A stretch of 64,000 nt of DNA from the NCBI RefSeq assembly GCF_040436345.1, contig NC_133218.1, positions 8,663,539 to 8,727,538 of the forward strand, in the 5' to 3' direction. The position numbers and the translations under genes are program-made. Positions within the stretch are counted from its first letter, which is position 1. Each line of letters begins with the position of its first letter. Source of the stretch: Pagrus major. Lineage: Eukaryota; Chordata; Actinopteri; Spariformes; Sparidae. This document shows positions 38,404 to 51,600 of the stretch, piece by piece. Below the pieces are notes generated by a model. That model was not told the DNA's origin. It made no database searches and saw only the letters and a program-made list of their open reading frames with translations.

Positions 38404-41400
38404 CTAGAAGTCCATGGACATGGAGCGCTGGTTTGGATCAACTATGTTGGTGCTGTTACGAGCGCTGTTGCCGCGGATACTGAGGGTTCCGCAGGCTCCT
38501 GCCATCCCACCACCGATTCCTCCAGCGATGCCACTAGGCCCTGCCATGCTCACTCCTCCCGACATTCCCATTCCCCCTGCCATTGCCATTCCTCCTGTTA
38601 TCCCCACAGCTCCTCCAATCCCTCCTCCTGCAATCCCCGATGCTCCTCCTCCCATTGCTGCTCCACCTGTGGCTCCTCCTCCCACACTTCCTCCACCACG
38701 GCCATAGATCTCACATGGGATCTCCTCGGTGACGCGATCCTCAATAACCTGCTGGTCGCAGTCGTGAGTCTGTGAGTGCTGCTTGTAGCCGTAGCAGCTC
38801 TTCTTGTAGCTGGACGTGGAGTTGAAAGTCTTCATGGGTGGTGGCTTGGAGAAGTCGTTGTGGTAAGACAGCTCCATGGAGCTCAGGGTGGTGCGGCTGT
38901 GCTTCATACTGCCGCCACCAGTAGCCACTGAGGCTTGAGAGCCGCAGTGGTGCTCGTGGACGCAGCGGGACATGGTGGAGGAGCGTCGCAGCTTGTGGAA
39001 GCTGTCCAGCTCCTCAGACAGGTCGGCTAAATCTGAAGACATTTCCTTGTCACGCAGAGAAAAGAGCTCGTAGTGCGGAGGGTCAAAGACCTCTTGGAAG
39101 CCTGCCTTGTTGAAAACACCAGGCCGGCGGGCTACAACCTTAAATAGGAAAATAAAGGGATATTACAAACATCTGTGAACCAATCAGTATTTATTGATTT
39201 AGTAATGTTACCAGACCACCGTCAAGCACCCAAAACAGCTGCACAAGCTGTTTTTGAATAAAGAGTGGCTCCTGGGCATTGTGGGAAAACATAATCTCAA
39301 GTTGAAATAGCTGAGACAGGTTAATATAAAGTGGTTCAACCAAAAAGAAAGTCATTTCGAAACAAAACCTCTCCTCTGATGTACTGTATTACTTCTGACT
39401 TGTAATGTAATGGTGTAAAATCCATCTTGTCTGTCTGCAGCGCTACATGTGCCTCCATCTAGTCTGGAGTCCCACCATCACTTTCAATTATGTGTCTCTT
39501 CTTCTCTGGCTCGGTCTGCGTTCCGACTGAACAAAAGGTCAAACACAAAGGATGATTTACCTTTTTTCTTGGCTGCTTCATCTGGACCAGGATGGAGATG
39601 ATGAGAAGAACGAGAACAATGCCTGATGAGACACCAATGACAGTGCCATGGGTCTTAGTGATCTGATGAAAAAGCCCCTTAGATCGCTTCTCTGGAGGGA
39701 GAAGGGGTGAAGAGAGGAAAAAATAAGAAAACTACAGAAAGTCATAAAAAAAAATATATATATATACAAAAAGAAAAAAATTGAGTACTCACCTCAAAAC
39801 ATGCAAAAGTAAACCCTAATCAACTATAATAAACTAATTTGGGAACAGTTGGCAGAAAGAAGATAATCACCTTTGCAGTGGTTTTCATCCCATGGGTAGA
39901 CACAGTTCTGAACCCCATTGCACACCAGGGAGTTGTTAATACACATGTTGCTGTGGCAGAAGAATGTATTGCCTGAGCAGGGGGCTGCGGGGAAAAGACA
40001 ATACACAGAGATAATGGAATTGAGAAAAAATAAAAGCAAGCCGGCTGTCGAACTGTGCTGGGAAAAAGATGAGTCCACTGTGAAAAGGACTGGAAGCTTT
40101 TTTGATGGTAATAACAATAAAACAATAATAACAATAAAGGATTGTCAATTTGGCTGTAGAAATCTGAAGAGGCGCGTAATAAAAAGTTACAATGTTTTAT
40201 AATGTCTTGAAACACTAGAGGACTAATGGAGACAGTCCACATGAGGCCATACATCATCATTTCCTGCAGAGACAACATCAGGGGGTGATGAGGGGAGGAG
40301 ATGGCAGCTTCACTGAGCTGCAGCCTTCATGTCAAGGGAGTTTGAGGAGCAGGAGACAGAGGGGAGCGGGAGGTTGGAAGGGTGAAGAGTTGGAAAAAAT
40401 AGGAGCCGGCAGAGAGGACAAATATGAAAAAGATGAAAAGAAAGACAGGGGGTGGGGTGGTAGTAGAAATGGCTTCAGCCATCATAGGGGGCAAATGGCC
40501 AGACGTGTGCTGAGAGACACCCCACATTAAAGTGACTGTTAGCATTTCAAGGCTTTGAAGGCAGAGGCAGAGATGACTAGTAATTGATGCTGGCTGCTGG
40601 GCTCAGGAGATCGATGCGCCGCCCATCAGAAGGAAGAGCTGCGAGGCTGAGGGAAGATGCAGATGCCAGGCTTTTGATATAGATGATTTGGAGTGGCAGC
40701 CAAAAGCTAAGTGAAATCTGGCTTTCTTGTGTGGAGTGGGAGATGGGTGAAGTTGGTTGGAAAGCAGTGGCTAAAATATTTCTTATGTGTCATATGCTGT
40801 GATTTTATTTGTTATCAGGTTTGAGGAATTGTATAGCAGGCAGAAACAAAATTAACCATTGACATCAACAGTGTGTTTTAGTCAAGAGGTTATTTTTTGG
40901 CTTTGGTATATTGGAGGTCATACAAGAATCAAACAACAAAATCTATCTTAACTATCAATTGAGCCATCAGCCATCTTGATTAGTTTGAAAACATTCTCAA
41001 ATTAGCACCAATATAAAGCAAATCAGTCCTGAATGACAACCAATATCTAACTCTTAACTCTGGCTCTCAAGTCCAACCCTTTGTTAGGTCTAACACACAC
41101 AAAGAAAGAAAAACCTCCAAGACAAAAGAGAATATCTTTCTGAAACATTCTCTTGGTTAAATGAAGGGCAGTATACATTATAAGCATGTCTGACAGATGT
41201 ACTTGGTAGTGTTCCACTATTTGTAACTATATTAACTGCATTTTGTGATCACATTATATTACAATTTTGCCATTTAAAAAGGTATTGACAACAAAAAAAA
41301 AATACTCATTTAGAGTTGTCCTTACCTTTTGACTATTTTATCTATATAGCTCAAAATAAGTAATCGCAAATTTTCCTCAAAGGGTATAGTTTATGTCACC

Positions 41401-42654
41401 TTCTATCCTTACACTCTCATTTCTAATAACATAGAAAACCTTTGACAAGGAGGAAAAGGGATACATCTCAGAGAGAGCACCAGAGGAGATGTACATCTTC
41501 AGGACTGACAGACATACAGTACAATAGAGGATGTGTGTGCAAAGCAGACCAAAATAACAGCAGTAAAATTATAATACAAAAATTCAGAATGACAATATCA
41601 TGTAGATAGATTACAAACATGCTGAGTCACACGAATTCCTCTTGTGATTACATTGTTCAATACTGTAACAACGATATGACATGCTATCAATGAACAAATA
41701 TCGATCTGTCTATATAGACTCCTCTCTCCTTCCTCAGCTGTCGTGCAAGCAAACCTGGCAGTCACCAAACTGACACAAATGTATCTAGGAGTAATTTACG
41801 GCTAGCTTGGCTTCATCTGATGGCCATATTGTGTGAACACAGGCCTATGTATCCAGAGCTAGATCTGGTAGGTCAAATGTTTGCATGCTGAGAATGAATC
41901 CTTGGTGTTTGTAAATTAAATTATTTTTCTTATTCATCGCGATTCATGGCAGCCTTTTGCAATGTGTTTATCGTGCATGTTCATATTGCAAAGCCGATGA
42001 AAATATGATTTATAAATCAGTAGCTTAAAATCACAATGCTCTGTCATTTTTCATCTTTATCAGTGAAAAAGAAAGCATTGCAACTCATGCAGACTAATCT
42101 TGCTCCCCACCATGAGTCTTTAAGCCCACAGTATCATATTCAACCTGTCTCTTCTGGCTTGCTTACTTCTCCAAACTGTCCTCTCTCAGCCCTTTCGACA
42201 AAGATTTTCCACCTCTTTTTTTTTTCCACACACAGGCTTTGGCAGCCTCCGCCACACTCTCTGACTCTTTATCACAGCTGAAACAGACTGTGGTGCGCTC
42301 CACCAGCTTCACCCCTGCTCCAAGGTCCGCTGTGATGAGGGCTCTGAGCCTCCACTCCCCTCTCCCTGCATGCTTCCTCTGCCCCGGGGTTAAATAAGTT
42401 TGACAAAGGGACATGTATATGTGTCTAAGGGTATGTATAAAATAGTGAATGTGTTGGAGTGTCCACCCTATCTATCTTCCAGTGAGTCTATGGACGGGGT
42501 CGCTCCCCTGACACTGTGATCACTTCCAAACCAATTATGTTTCTCCTGCCTTCAAAGTATAGCCCCACACAGGGTGTCAACAGCGCTTCACTCTCTTGCC
42601 CCCACCCTCTGTCCATACACGCACACACACAAGCACAAAATGCATGTCTGAATG

Positions 42655-42688
<34 letters not shown>

Positions 42689-45600
42689 CTTAGACGTTAT
42701 GTGTCTGGTTTACATGACAGAGGGGGTTCTGTCGGGAGATTAGAGCACATTAAGGATGATCGAGTGCGAAAGGCAAAACTCATCTTGTTCTCTGAGTGAC
42801 AAAGATTAATGGCTCCCCCCGACCTCCAAGCAAACTTCAGTCGCTGACTCTGACCAAATAAAGTTTGGGAGTTATTCAAGAGACTTCAGACTTCTCTGAG
42901 ATGAACTGTGTGATCAGAATTAATGAGGATCCAAATGGTCTTAAGGACTTTCAGAGTAAAAAAAAAAAGAAAAACACCCTCGATGAATTTAAAAGGCCAT
43001 TAAGTTCTGACTGCAATGGTTATGGGTTTTGCTGATGAAAACAACATTAGCATTCAACCAGGGTTTGGCAAGTGTGCAGGAGAATGTGGCAATTAATATT
43101 TCAGTCTATTCAGGCATTTAATGAAAATATTACGGTGTGCTAACAGAAAAACTGTTTCCTGAATGGCAATTCCAGCTACTTTATGTGCAACCTTTAACAG
43201 CATCTGTTTTTTGTCCTTCAGAAATGCTGAAGCTTAATATACAATTACTTCCATTAGATCCAATGACCCTACTCAGCTTTTCTTTTTCGCCAAAACAGAT
43301 AAGTTCCTATTTGCCTGCTGTAAGTGAGTTATAATAAGCACAGTATCAGCTGTGACATGCATATCAATAAATTATTTGATGCAGTTATTTACAAATGCTG
43401 GAGTGAAAAATTGGTTTTCTCATATCTATGCTCAAAACATGGCACAGTGTAATTAGCTTTCCTTGCTGAAATGGCACTTTAGTGTCTGTTAGTGACTACT
43501 GATGCAGGCTGAATGCAGGACCTCATAAATTACGATGTTTTGTGTCAGTGTCAGTGTGCTGGCGGATAATGTTGTTAAAGTAAATTAATGACATATGGTG
43601 CTTTTCGTCATAGTCAGTAACATATTGTTACACAGACCATAAACTGGAATGGAGTCTTTCAGTGATCTCCATACTTCCAAACACTTTCAACAAGGGCGAT
43701 CTGATCTATCTCTGTCAACGAATGTTTTTGAATAAATATAAAGCAGAACTGTAATATATTAACCTGGGCCATATTCTTCATGATGATCAATGCTGAACAT
43801 AATGCAGGCCAAAAAAATACACACGTAATTCAAAATTAATTTGTTTTACACCAAATAAGCACTCAAGAAATGTTGCTCTTTCTGCTCTTGTTGTATTAAG
43901 AGAAGACGGAGCTATCAAGGTCCACTAAAAGGGAACAGTTCAAGTTCTTAACAATAATATTGTCAAACCTATTGAGGAATGGCTTGGATGAAATAGATAT
44001 CTCCAAGGCCAGATGTATGCTTGACACAAATCAACTGAAATAATGGAAAAATAATGAAAAACAGGGTCCGGGCTGAATTATGATGTCAAGAAGACTGAAA
44101 CTTACGGTCAACAAATGAGGTGAAGAGCATGCGGAACCGGCTGAGTCGGCTCTTCTCATCGGCCCACATTCGGACAACTCCCACACCGTTATCCAGCATC
44201 ACATCGTTGGCCACGGTGCTACAGAACTTGGCCTTTAGGTTTTCGATGGCGCTGCTGCCATCGTACACGGCCACAAAGTTCTTCTTGCACTCATTAGAGT
44301 GTTCCATCTGGTACTCCATGAAGCGCAGGTAGATCTGCAGATACACAGGATAAAAAAATCTATTTTGAGGTCTCAGCAATATACTCAAGAAAAATTGGCA
44401 TTACATCAGCAAAACAGATACATCTAAAAGGACTCAGACAAAAATAATGAATAGAACAGAAAAGATTAGAGAAGAACCCGATGATAGACTGGTGACCTGC
44501 CCACCTTTTCACCAGAGCATGCTGGGATAGGAACAGGATAAACAGTTTAGAAGATGGATAGATGCATTGATGGTGAATAGAATCAAATAATAAAGTGATA
44601 TAATCCAAATTGTGATGCAAGCATGCATCATTCTTACACTGACAACAGGCTCCTTAGAAAAGTCAGTCTTTGAATATATCTGTCAAAGTGCTGCCTGCTG
44701 TCTCCCTCACCCTCCTCTGTTCTCCAAAACATGCCTCAATTCAGAGAACACCTCAGGGACTGGAGGCTAGTGAGCTGAATCAGACATTTTGACTTGCCAT
44801 AGTAGAAGAGTACAGGTGTTTAATAACATTAATTACTTACTATCTCGCACGTGCAAGATACAGTAAGTCGCACACGCGAGATACATATAGATGAACGCAT
44901 CTATATGAAATGGACTAAAAGAGTGGTCATGCACTTACGAAAAAGAAGTTTATTCAAGTGTGCTATTAGTATACTTCTTTTAAACTAAAAAATAAGAAAG
45001 TATGCTTTCAGTATACTTTTTATGTACTAATCATATACTTGGCTTATCTTATATAAGTATACAGAAAAGTCTAAGTATATTTGGCCTATACTTGTACTTA
45101 ATCTTTTGATCAAGATATACTTAAGAAAAGTATAATTAAGTATTCTTGCCTTATATAGAAAGTTTAAGTATACTTGGCTTGTAGTTGTGCTTACTCTTAT
45201 GATAGAGTAGTCTATTTAATACTTTTGCACGCATATTGGCTTCTTTGAGGTAGTTACTCCAGCATGTTTTACATACTATCTTATAACTTGCATGTTAAAG
45301 TTTATAGTAACACATCAGCTTTGGGGTGGAATAGCTGAGAGTAAATAGTACACAAATGGAACTGAAACTGATCTTATATGTACACAGTGTTATTAACCCA
45401 CACAGAAACAGATAAACATTTGCCTGATGTTATTGACAATTCTTCCAAGGTGTGAGACTATTGTAACAGACTTGATTCATACTGGCTGCTATTATAAGCC
45501 ATTACCAGAATATGAATTCATTTATATTTAAATCTCATCACAAAACATCAAGTCTCTCATCTCATCACAAAAGGAGCAAGTCTCTTTATGTTATACATAA

Positions 45601-48600
45601 ATCATTGGCTACAACACGACTCATGACCGCTCTTTTAGTCCATTTCATATAGATGCGTTCATCTATATGTATCTCGCGCGTGCAAGATAGTAAGTTGCGT
45701 GCGCAAGTAAAAAAAAAACCACATCCATGTTACCTCCAGGGCTCCGTAAAAAGCCAAATTAGTGAGTGTTTTTTTTCTAGTGTGAAAGGAGTATTACAGA
45801 GCCTGTTGTTGGCACCTGTCCACTAGAGGACCTCAGTGAGTTTTTCGCCTCCGTAAATCACATGAATGCCACTGGGACCAGGCACCTGCCTGTACAGCAG
45901 CTTCTCATTTGCTTAAGCATACATTAGTATCAAGTTTCAACCTGCAAAGTAATGAGAAAAATAAATGTCTTTGTATTGTGTGAATAAGTCAAATCAGCAG
46001 AAATTATGCTGTAAGATTTTGGTCACAGGGGGACAACAACTTGTTTGAAACTTCAGCAGATTAGGCACACAAGCACCTGTAACCACACAGCAGCTAAGTA
46101 GCTGCTTTCATACTGACTCTGAGTTTGCTGCTCTGTTCCTTCTGCTTCGCTGAGCTAATATCTGGTTAGGCAACTCAGTGCAGCTGCTAAATTCAGATCA
46201 TCTTCCCTGCTGCCTCACACTGCACATGTCGGACCAATGACATGACTGTGGAGACTAATCGGTGTGTGTTTGTGCGAGAGAGAGGTTGGGTAGTGCATGC
46301 GTGAGTCATGCATGAATGTTTACATTTGAATGCATAAAATATGACTTTGTCTACATGAGTGTATAATGTGTGTGGGTAATTGCTTACAGTACTGTATGTG
46401 ACAGTGTATTATGTAATTTGTGTCAGCAATGTGTGCATCTGCTGTTTTATACTTAATTAGATGTGCATTAATTTGTGTGTGCATGTGAGTGTATTGTGGC
46501 CAGTGAGTAGCATAGGAGCATGCTGATGACTCATTTAGTCATAAGGGAGAAGCAGAGCAGCAATGAATCAAGGCTAGCCAGGCTATGGTTGTAATTTCAA
46601 TGGGATTTTGGATATCCACTCATAAATATCAGAATTTATGAGACGATCGCTGGGCTTTCACTCTTGGCTTGAAAATGTACTCATGAGTCTCCAGGGCTGT
46701 ATTTTATGAATACAATTTGTCTGCATTGCTTTCCCCCATGCTGCCTTCTCTATGTATTTACACTAGTCATACCAGTTATGTCTTAAATTACAATCACAGT
46801 ACAGTCAAGACCACTGGAGAAATTGTTCTCACTTACTGGAGCACACGATGCTACTACATACAGTACATTCATACAGAATATTCAAATCAGGAAAAGCTCT
46901 GACTGACTTGTATAGATATACATTTGCTTGGAAGCTTGTTACTTAAATTTCTTTCTTTGCAGCAGGTAAGAACATTATACCAATGACAAGCAGATGATGT
47001 AAGGAGATGCTTTGACAGAGATCCATGGAACCAAGGGCTTTTGCTTTGAGTGAGTGACAAATCCATTATAGAAATAGAAAGTCTTTATTGTCTCACAACA
47101 GTAAACAAACATCTAGGTAGTAAATAGTAGATTACCAGAATACAACTAGTAATCTAGAATAAGAATGATAAAAAATAAATACAATGCAATATGGATTAAA
47201 TATATGTATTACTGCACCAGAATAGTTGCAATACTTTGAAAGTAGTTGCTGCACAAGGATATCTGAAATTGCACAGGAGTAAATGTAACAATGCTTTAAA
47301 AAGGATGTATATAGCACAGAACTGAGGTATTTAGTGGATTTAATGTTATATTGCAAAATACGAATGCAATATCCTAAATTATGCAGAATTTGTACAGACT
47401 TAACATTTGGTACTATTAAAAAAAAAATGTCATTAACACTGATGTTTAGATAGAAAACTAAAACTCAAGGTGCCAATTCCAGAGCAACTCTATTGACAGA
47501 AAGGTCGAACGCACTGAACAGAATAATGATACACACAACTATTTAGTAATTTAGAGCTGTTTCTTCTCTTTTTTAACCTTAGAACATCATTATTTCTCCA
47601 TTGTTTTCTTTTTAATGAGTGACTATTCATATCTATTCTGGGATGGAGTGATGGGATGTGTCACCAGTGGGATTAGTGTTTGTATCACTTGTCCCAAAAA
47701 AAGCAACTCCATGCAATGTTTCTCCATTTAAACTGATTACAATAATCAGTACAATAAAAACAAAACATTCAGGCTTTGTCTGAAATAAGCATGCTGTGTC
47801 AACAGAGCCAAAGAGCTTTTAGAATTCACTCAGAAGGATGCTCAACAAAATGTTTCAGTGTCCTCAAGGGTAGTGAACATAATTGAGAGCAGTGTTGTTG
47901 ATAATTGGTGGAGCTACAAATAACCCTACGAGAGATGAATAAAAGTCCTTGAATACTTTGATATGTCATGAGAGCTCAGGATGTCTGTATATTTTAGATC
48001 ATAACTACTTTATGTTAAGCTCTGCATTTGTCAAATGTTTTAAAATGGCTGTGAGTACAAGCCAACCAAACAGGAACATAGACAAGATCCTAATTCATAC
48101 CTATTTTAAATCATGAATGAAAGAATTCTGAAAGTACCAACATGGTTTGAAGGTTAGGACAGAAGCAACACTAATATGGTCCCTTGTACTGACCTTGGAC
48201 TGAGGAGGAGCCCTGATAGTCCAGATACAGTCCAGAGCATCACCGGGCTTCACTCTCTCTTCCTCCTCCACCTGACTGGAGCGAATAATCCCATCCCATC
48301 CACCAATTTCAAACTGACAGTCTGTAGAGAAACAGGAAATGTATAGAAGAGGGAAGAAGAAAGGGAAAGGGAAAGGTGGAAAGTGAGGGTGAATGACAGG
48401 TAAGGTGAGAAATTGGTCAGGGAGGGAGAAGAAAGAGCAGAAGATAGAGAGGGAAAAGAGTAGGATGAGAATAGGAGCAAGACAGAGAGACAGACAAAGG
48501 ATTTTATTTAAAGAAGGAAAAGAATTAAAGGTGAAATTGAAGCAAGCACGACAGATTAGGATAGAGGACAATAACAAGACAGAGGAACAAAGGCAGAAAG

Positions 48601-51600
48601 ACAGGCAGGAAAGAGCAGGATAGGTGTGTGTTCCTCCATGTGTTTAAATTTGTGCATGTTTGTGAATGAACATCCTTCCACTTTATGTACAATTGTGTGC
48701 TTGTCAAGGTACATTTGTGCGTTCAGCATTAACGTCAGAGGCAGAGATAGCCTCTGGTAAGCTCCTGAGCACAGAGGAGCTCTTCAAAAGGGATCGAACA
48801 CAAGCCAGCGAAATACTGAGGAGCTTACCTGGGATGGGGTTTAGCAGTCCGCCCACGTGCAGATGGAAATCAGGGTCTGAAATGATAAGATTTGGAGACA
48901 CATTACTCTCAATCCACACAGCAGAAATAGGTAAGCAGAGAACACAAGATAAGATCCCATTAAGGCAGGCCAGATAAAGCAGAAAGGGGTCTGTTTGAAG
49001 CCAATATCTGTTGCCTGATGGGAGACTGATTTCAGGGAATATTGGGTTTAGACTCAGGAAGCTCTGATGATGAACGTGTGTCTGCTGAAGTGGAAGAGAC
49101 GTGAAAAATAAAAGGCTGTGATGTTTGACCCCCATGAGACCCCATGTGCAACCTGTCATCTTTTACTGCTAATCAACACCAACAAGATGGGCAATGCAGA
49201 AAAAAATTATTGTGTTTTAGGGATGAATGGTATCTTTTCTGTCACACTGAGGTCAGAGTCGCCTTCATGTTTTGGTGGATTTTATCAAAGCAAACTAACC
49301 AAATCCAGTTCTCTACACATCTTACCAAAAGCATCTGATGTTTCCAGAAAATAGCTCAAAGAGTCTGACGGTGTATTGAGGAGTTGCATTCATTGCAAAT
49401 ATACAGTTTGTGGTGTCCCTACCTGCAATGAAGGTGTACTTGATGCGGAAGCCAAGACCTTCCAGCTCCTCATCGCTGGTGAACTTGATCCACATGAAAC
49501 GTCCTGTTGATGTAACCAGGCCCGGGTTCTTTCCCCCACAGAAGCGGTCAATAAGTGGAGAGAACCCAAATGGCCCATCACGGATTTCGATGTGATCGAA
49601 GCGGCACTCAAATGATGGCTCAATGTAATAGTTCTTATCAAAAGCCAGCTGAATCCTTTGTCTGGGGAGAGCTGTGGTGAACAGGGGAGTGGAGGAGAGA
49701 AAGGAAACAAAAGGGGTAAATCCATGAAAGGAATCAAATTAAATCTTGCCTTTTCAGGACTACAGAAAATCTGGATGGCATTCGAAAGCATAAATAAAAA
49801 GTTGAGTCAAATATGAGTAAATCTGGATTTTAAAGTTGAGCACTTTGGATGTTACTTCTAACCCCTCAGCTGACAGCACAGAGAGTAAACTTATCAGAAA
49901 GTTGGCTCAAACTTAGAGTGGGTGAAGCCTAATGTAGGTAACTAAAGCCCCTTTTAGTCAGGGAATAGGTGACATTCCTGCCTTATCATCTGTTAATGTG
50001 GCTTTCTGGCATACAGGCTTTCACTGTATTTAAACGTTCCTGACAGCTTTAATCAGACATGACAGGACATTTTTAGAGAAAGCCACAATGATCAAGTGAT
50101 ATTTAGCACCTGGTGCACAAGAGGGAGTGACATCACTGCTGAAAAATAGGATTGGCTTGAAAACTATGACTATAAAGGCAGAAGAGTTTTCTGTCCTCTC
50201 ACAGGCTGCATCATTGATGAATTTTGAGATGTTTATTTTCATATAAGTTGTAACTCTGTATTGATGACTGATGGAGAGGTTGAATGCTCTTTTACTCCAA
50301 TACTTATTTTGGCACCTTTTGAATCTACAGCTCAAATTCAACTAAACATCCATGATTGAGTGGCATGCTGGATAAACCCTATGAAATACTTTATCTGCCT
50401 AAACTTCCTTTGAAGATTCTGCCTTGATGCTTTACCAAAACAGAGCAAAAAACAATTACACTGATTAAAAAACATGTTTAACCTAATTACTTCACCCAGA
50501 CTTATATGCTGAGAAATGCAAATGCTTTGATTATTCTTTACAATTGTGGCAAACAGTGTTATAAGCCGATTTCTGCATCTCTGAACTATGTATGCATAAC
50601 GCATGAGAGATCAGAACATGCAAAAACCATCAGTTTCTTTGTTAAACCATAAGGACAAAGGTTCACATATGCACGTATGCATCACACAGCTGCATGCATA
50701 ATGCACACTGATGTATATAAGCATACACAGACAGAGATACAGTCTGACATGTTGGCATTGTTGTCTCTGAGTCAGTGAATCCAGAACATTGCAGTCACAG
50801 CATGAATTGTACTTCACATTTTCATGTCAGAGTAGCTATATCTACCAGCTTACACTGAGTGGACAGAGCTCTTTATTAACATTATCCCTCACACACAGAG
50901 AAAGTGTTTCACAAGGGCAGTTCAAGGCTGCCTTAGGAGATGAATCAGACTAAATAAAGATGCTGAGGATGGGAGGTGGGGCTCTGAATCATCTCCAGCA
51001 GAGAAGCCAAGCATGCACCATTGGAGAAAAAGGAGCAAGGTCAAGGGTGGTACATGTATATAGTGTGTACAGTGTGAAATAAACTAACACATGATTGTTG
51101 TTTCTCTGCGTGAATTTGTGTCTGTTTCTGTCTTTGAATCTGATCCTGATGTTCTTCCTTTCTGCTTGAGTAACTGACGTATATGCCTGCACTTCCTGCT
51201 ATCTGTGTGTTCATTTACTGGTGTGTTGAGTCTCATTCTCTCTATAACTTTCTATCTCCCACACGCACACGCACATACACAAAAGACACAGCTTGATACA
51301 GAAAGAAGAGAAAGTATAATCATTCGATCTATTAAGCTGATGAACGGGGGGACATGACATAATCAATGAGCCTCACTAACCACAAATTATAATTACAAAG
51401 CTATCTGATTACCACTTATGCCAAACGTGAGCATGTCTCTGTCTGAGGGGAAGAATAAAAGGGCTCAACGCTGGAGCTCGCTTGTGAATATGACGAAGGC
51501 CACTCAAGACCAAATAATAGCAAATGATAGGGTCCATCTGTCGCTTCTCAGACACACTGCGATGTACTTCTGCACACACCAGTAGGCTGCCTGTGATGGA

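Noticed and set aside
38414-38707. Long plus-strand open frame with a proline-rich product
   Set aside because: It is the antisense of the Gly-rich neto2 coding segment; glycine codons read backwards give proline codons. No independent support.
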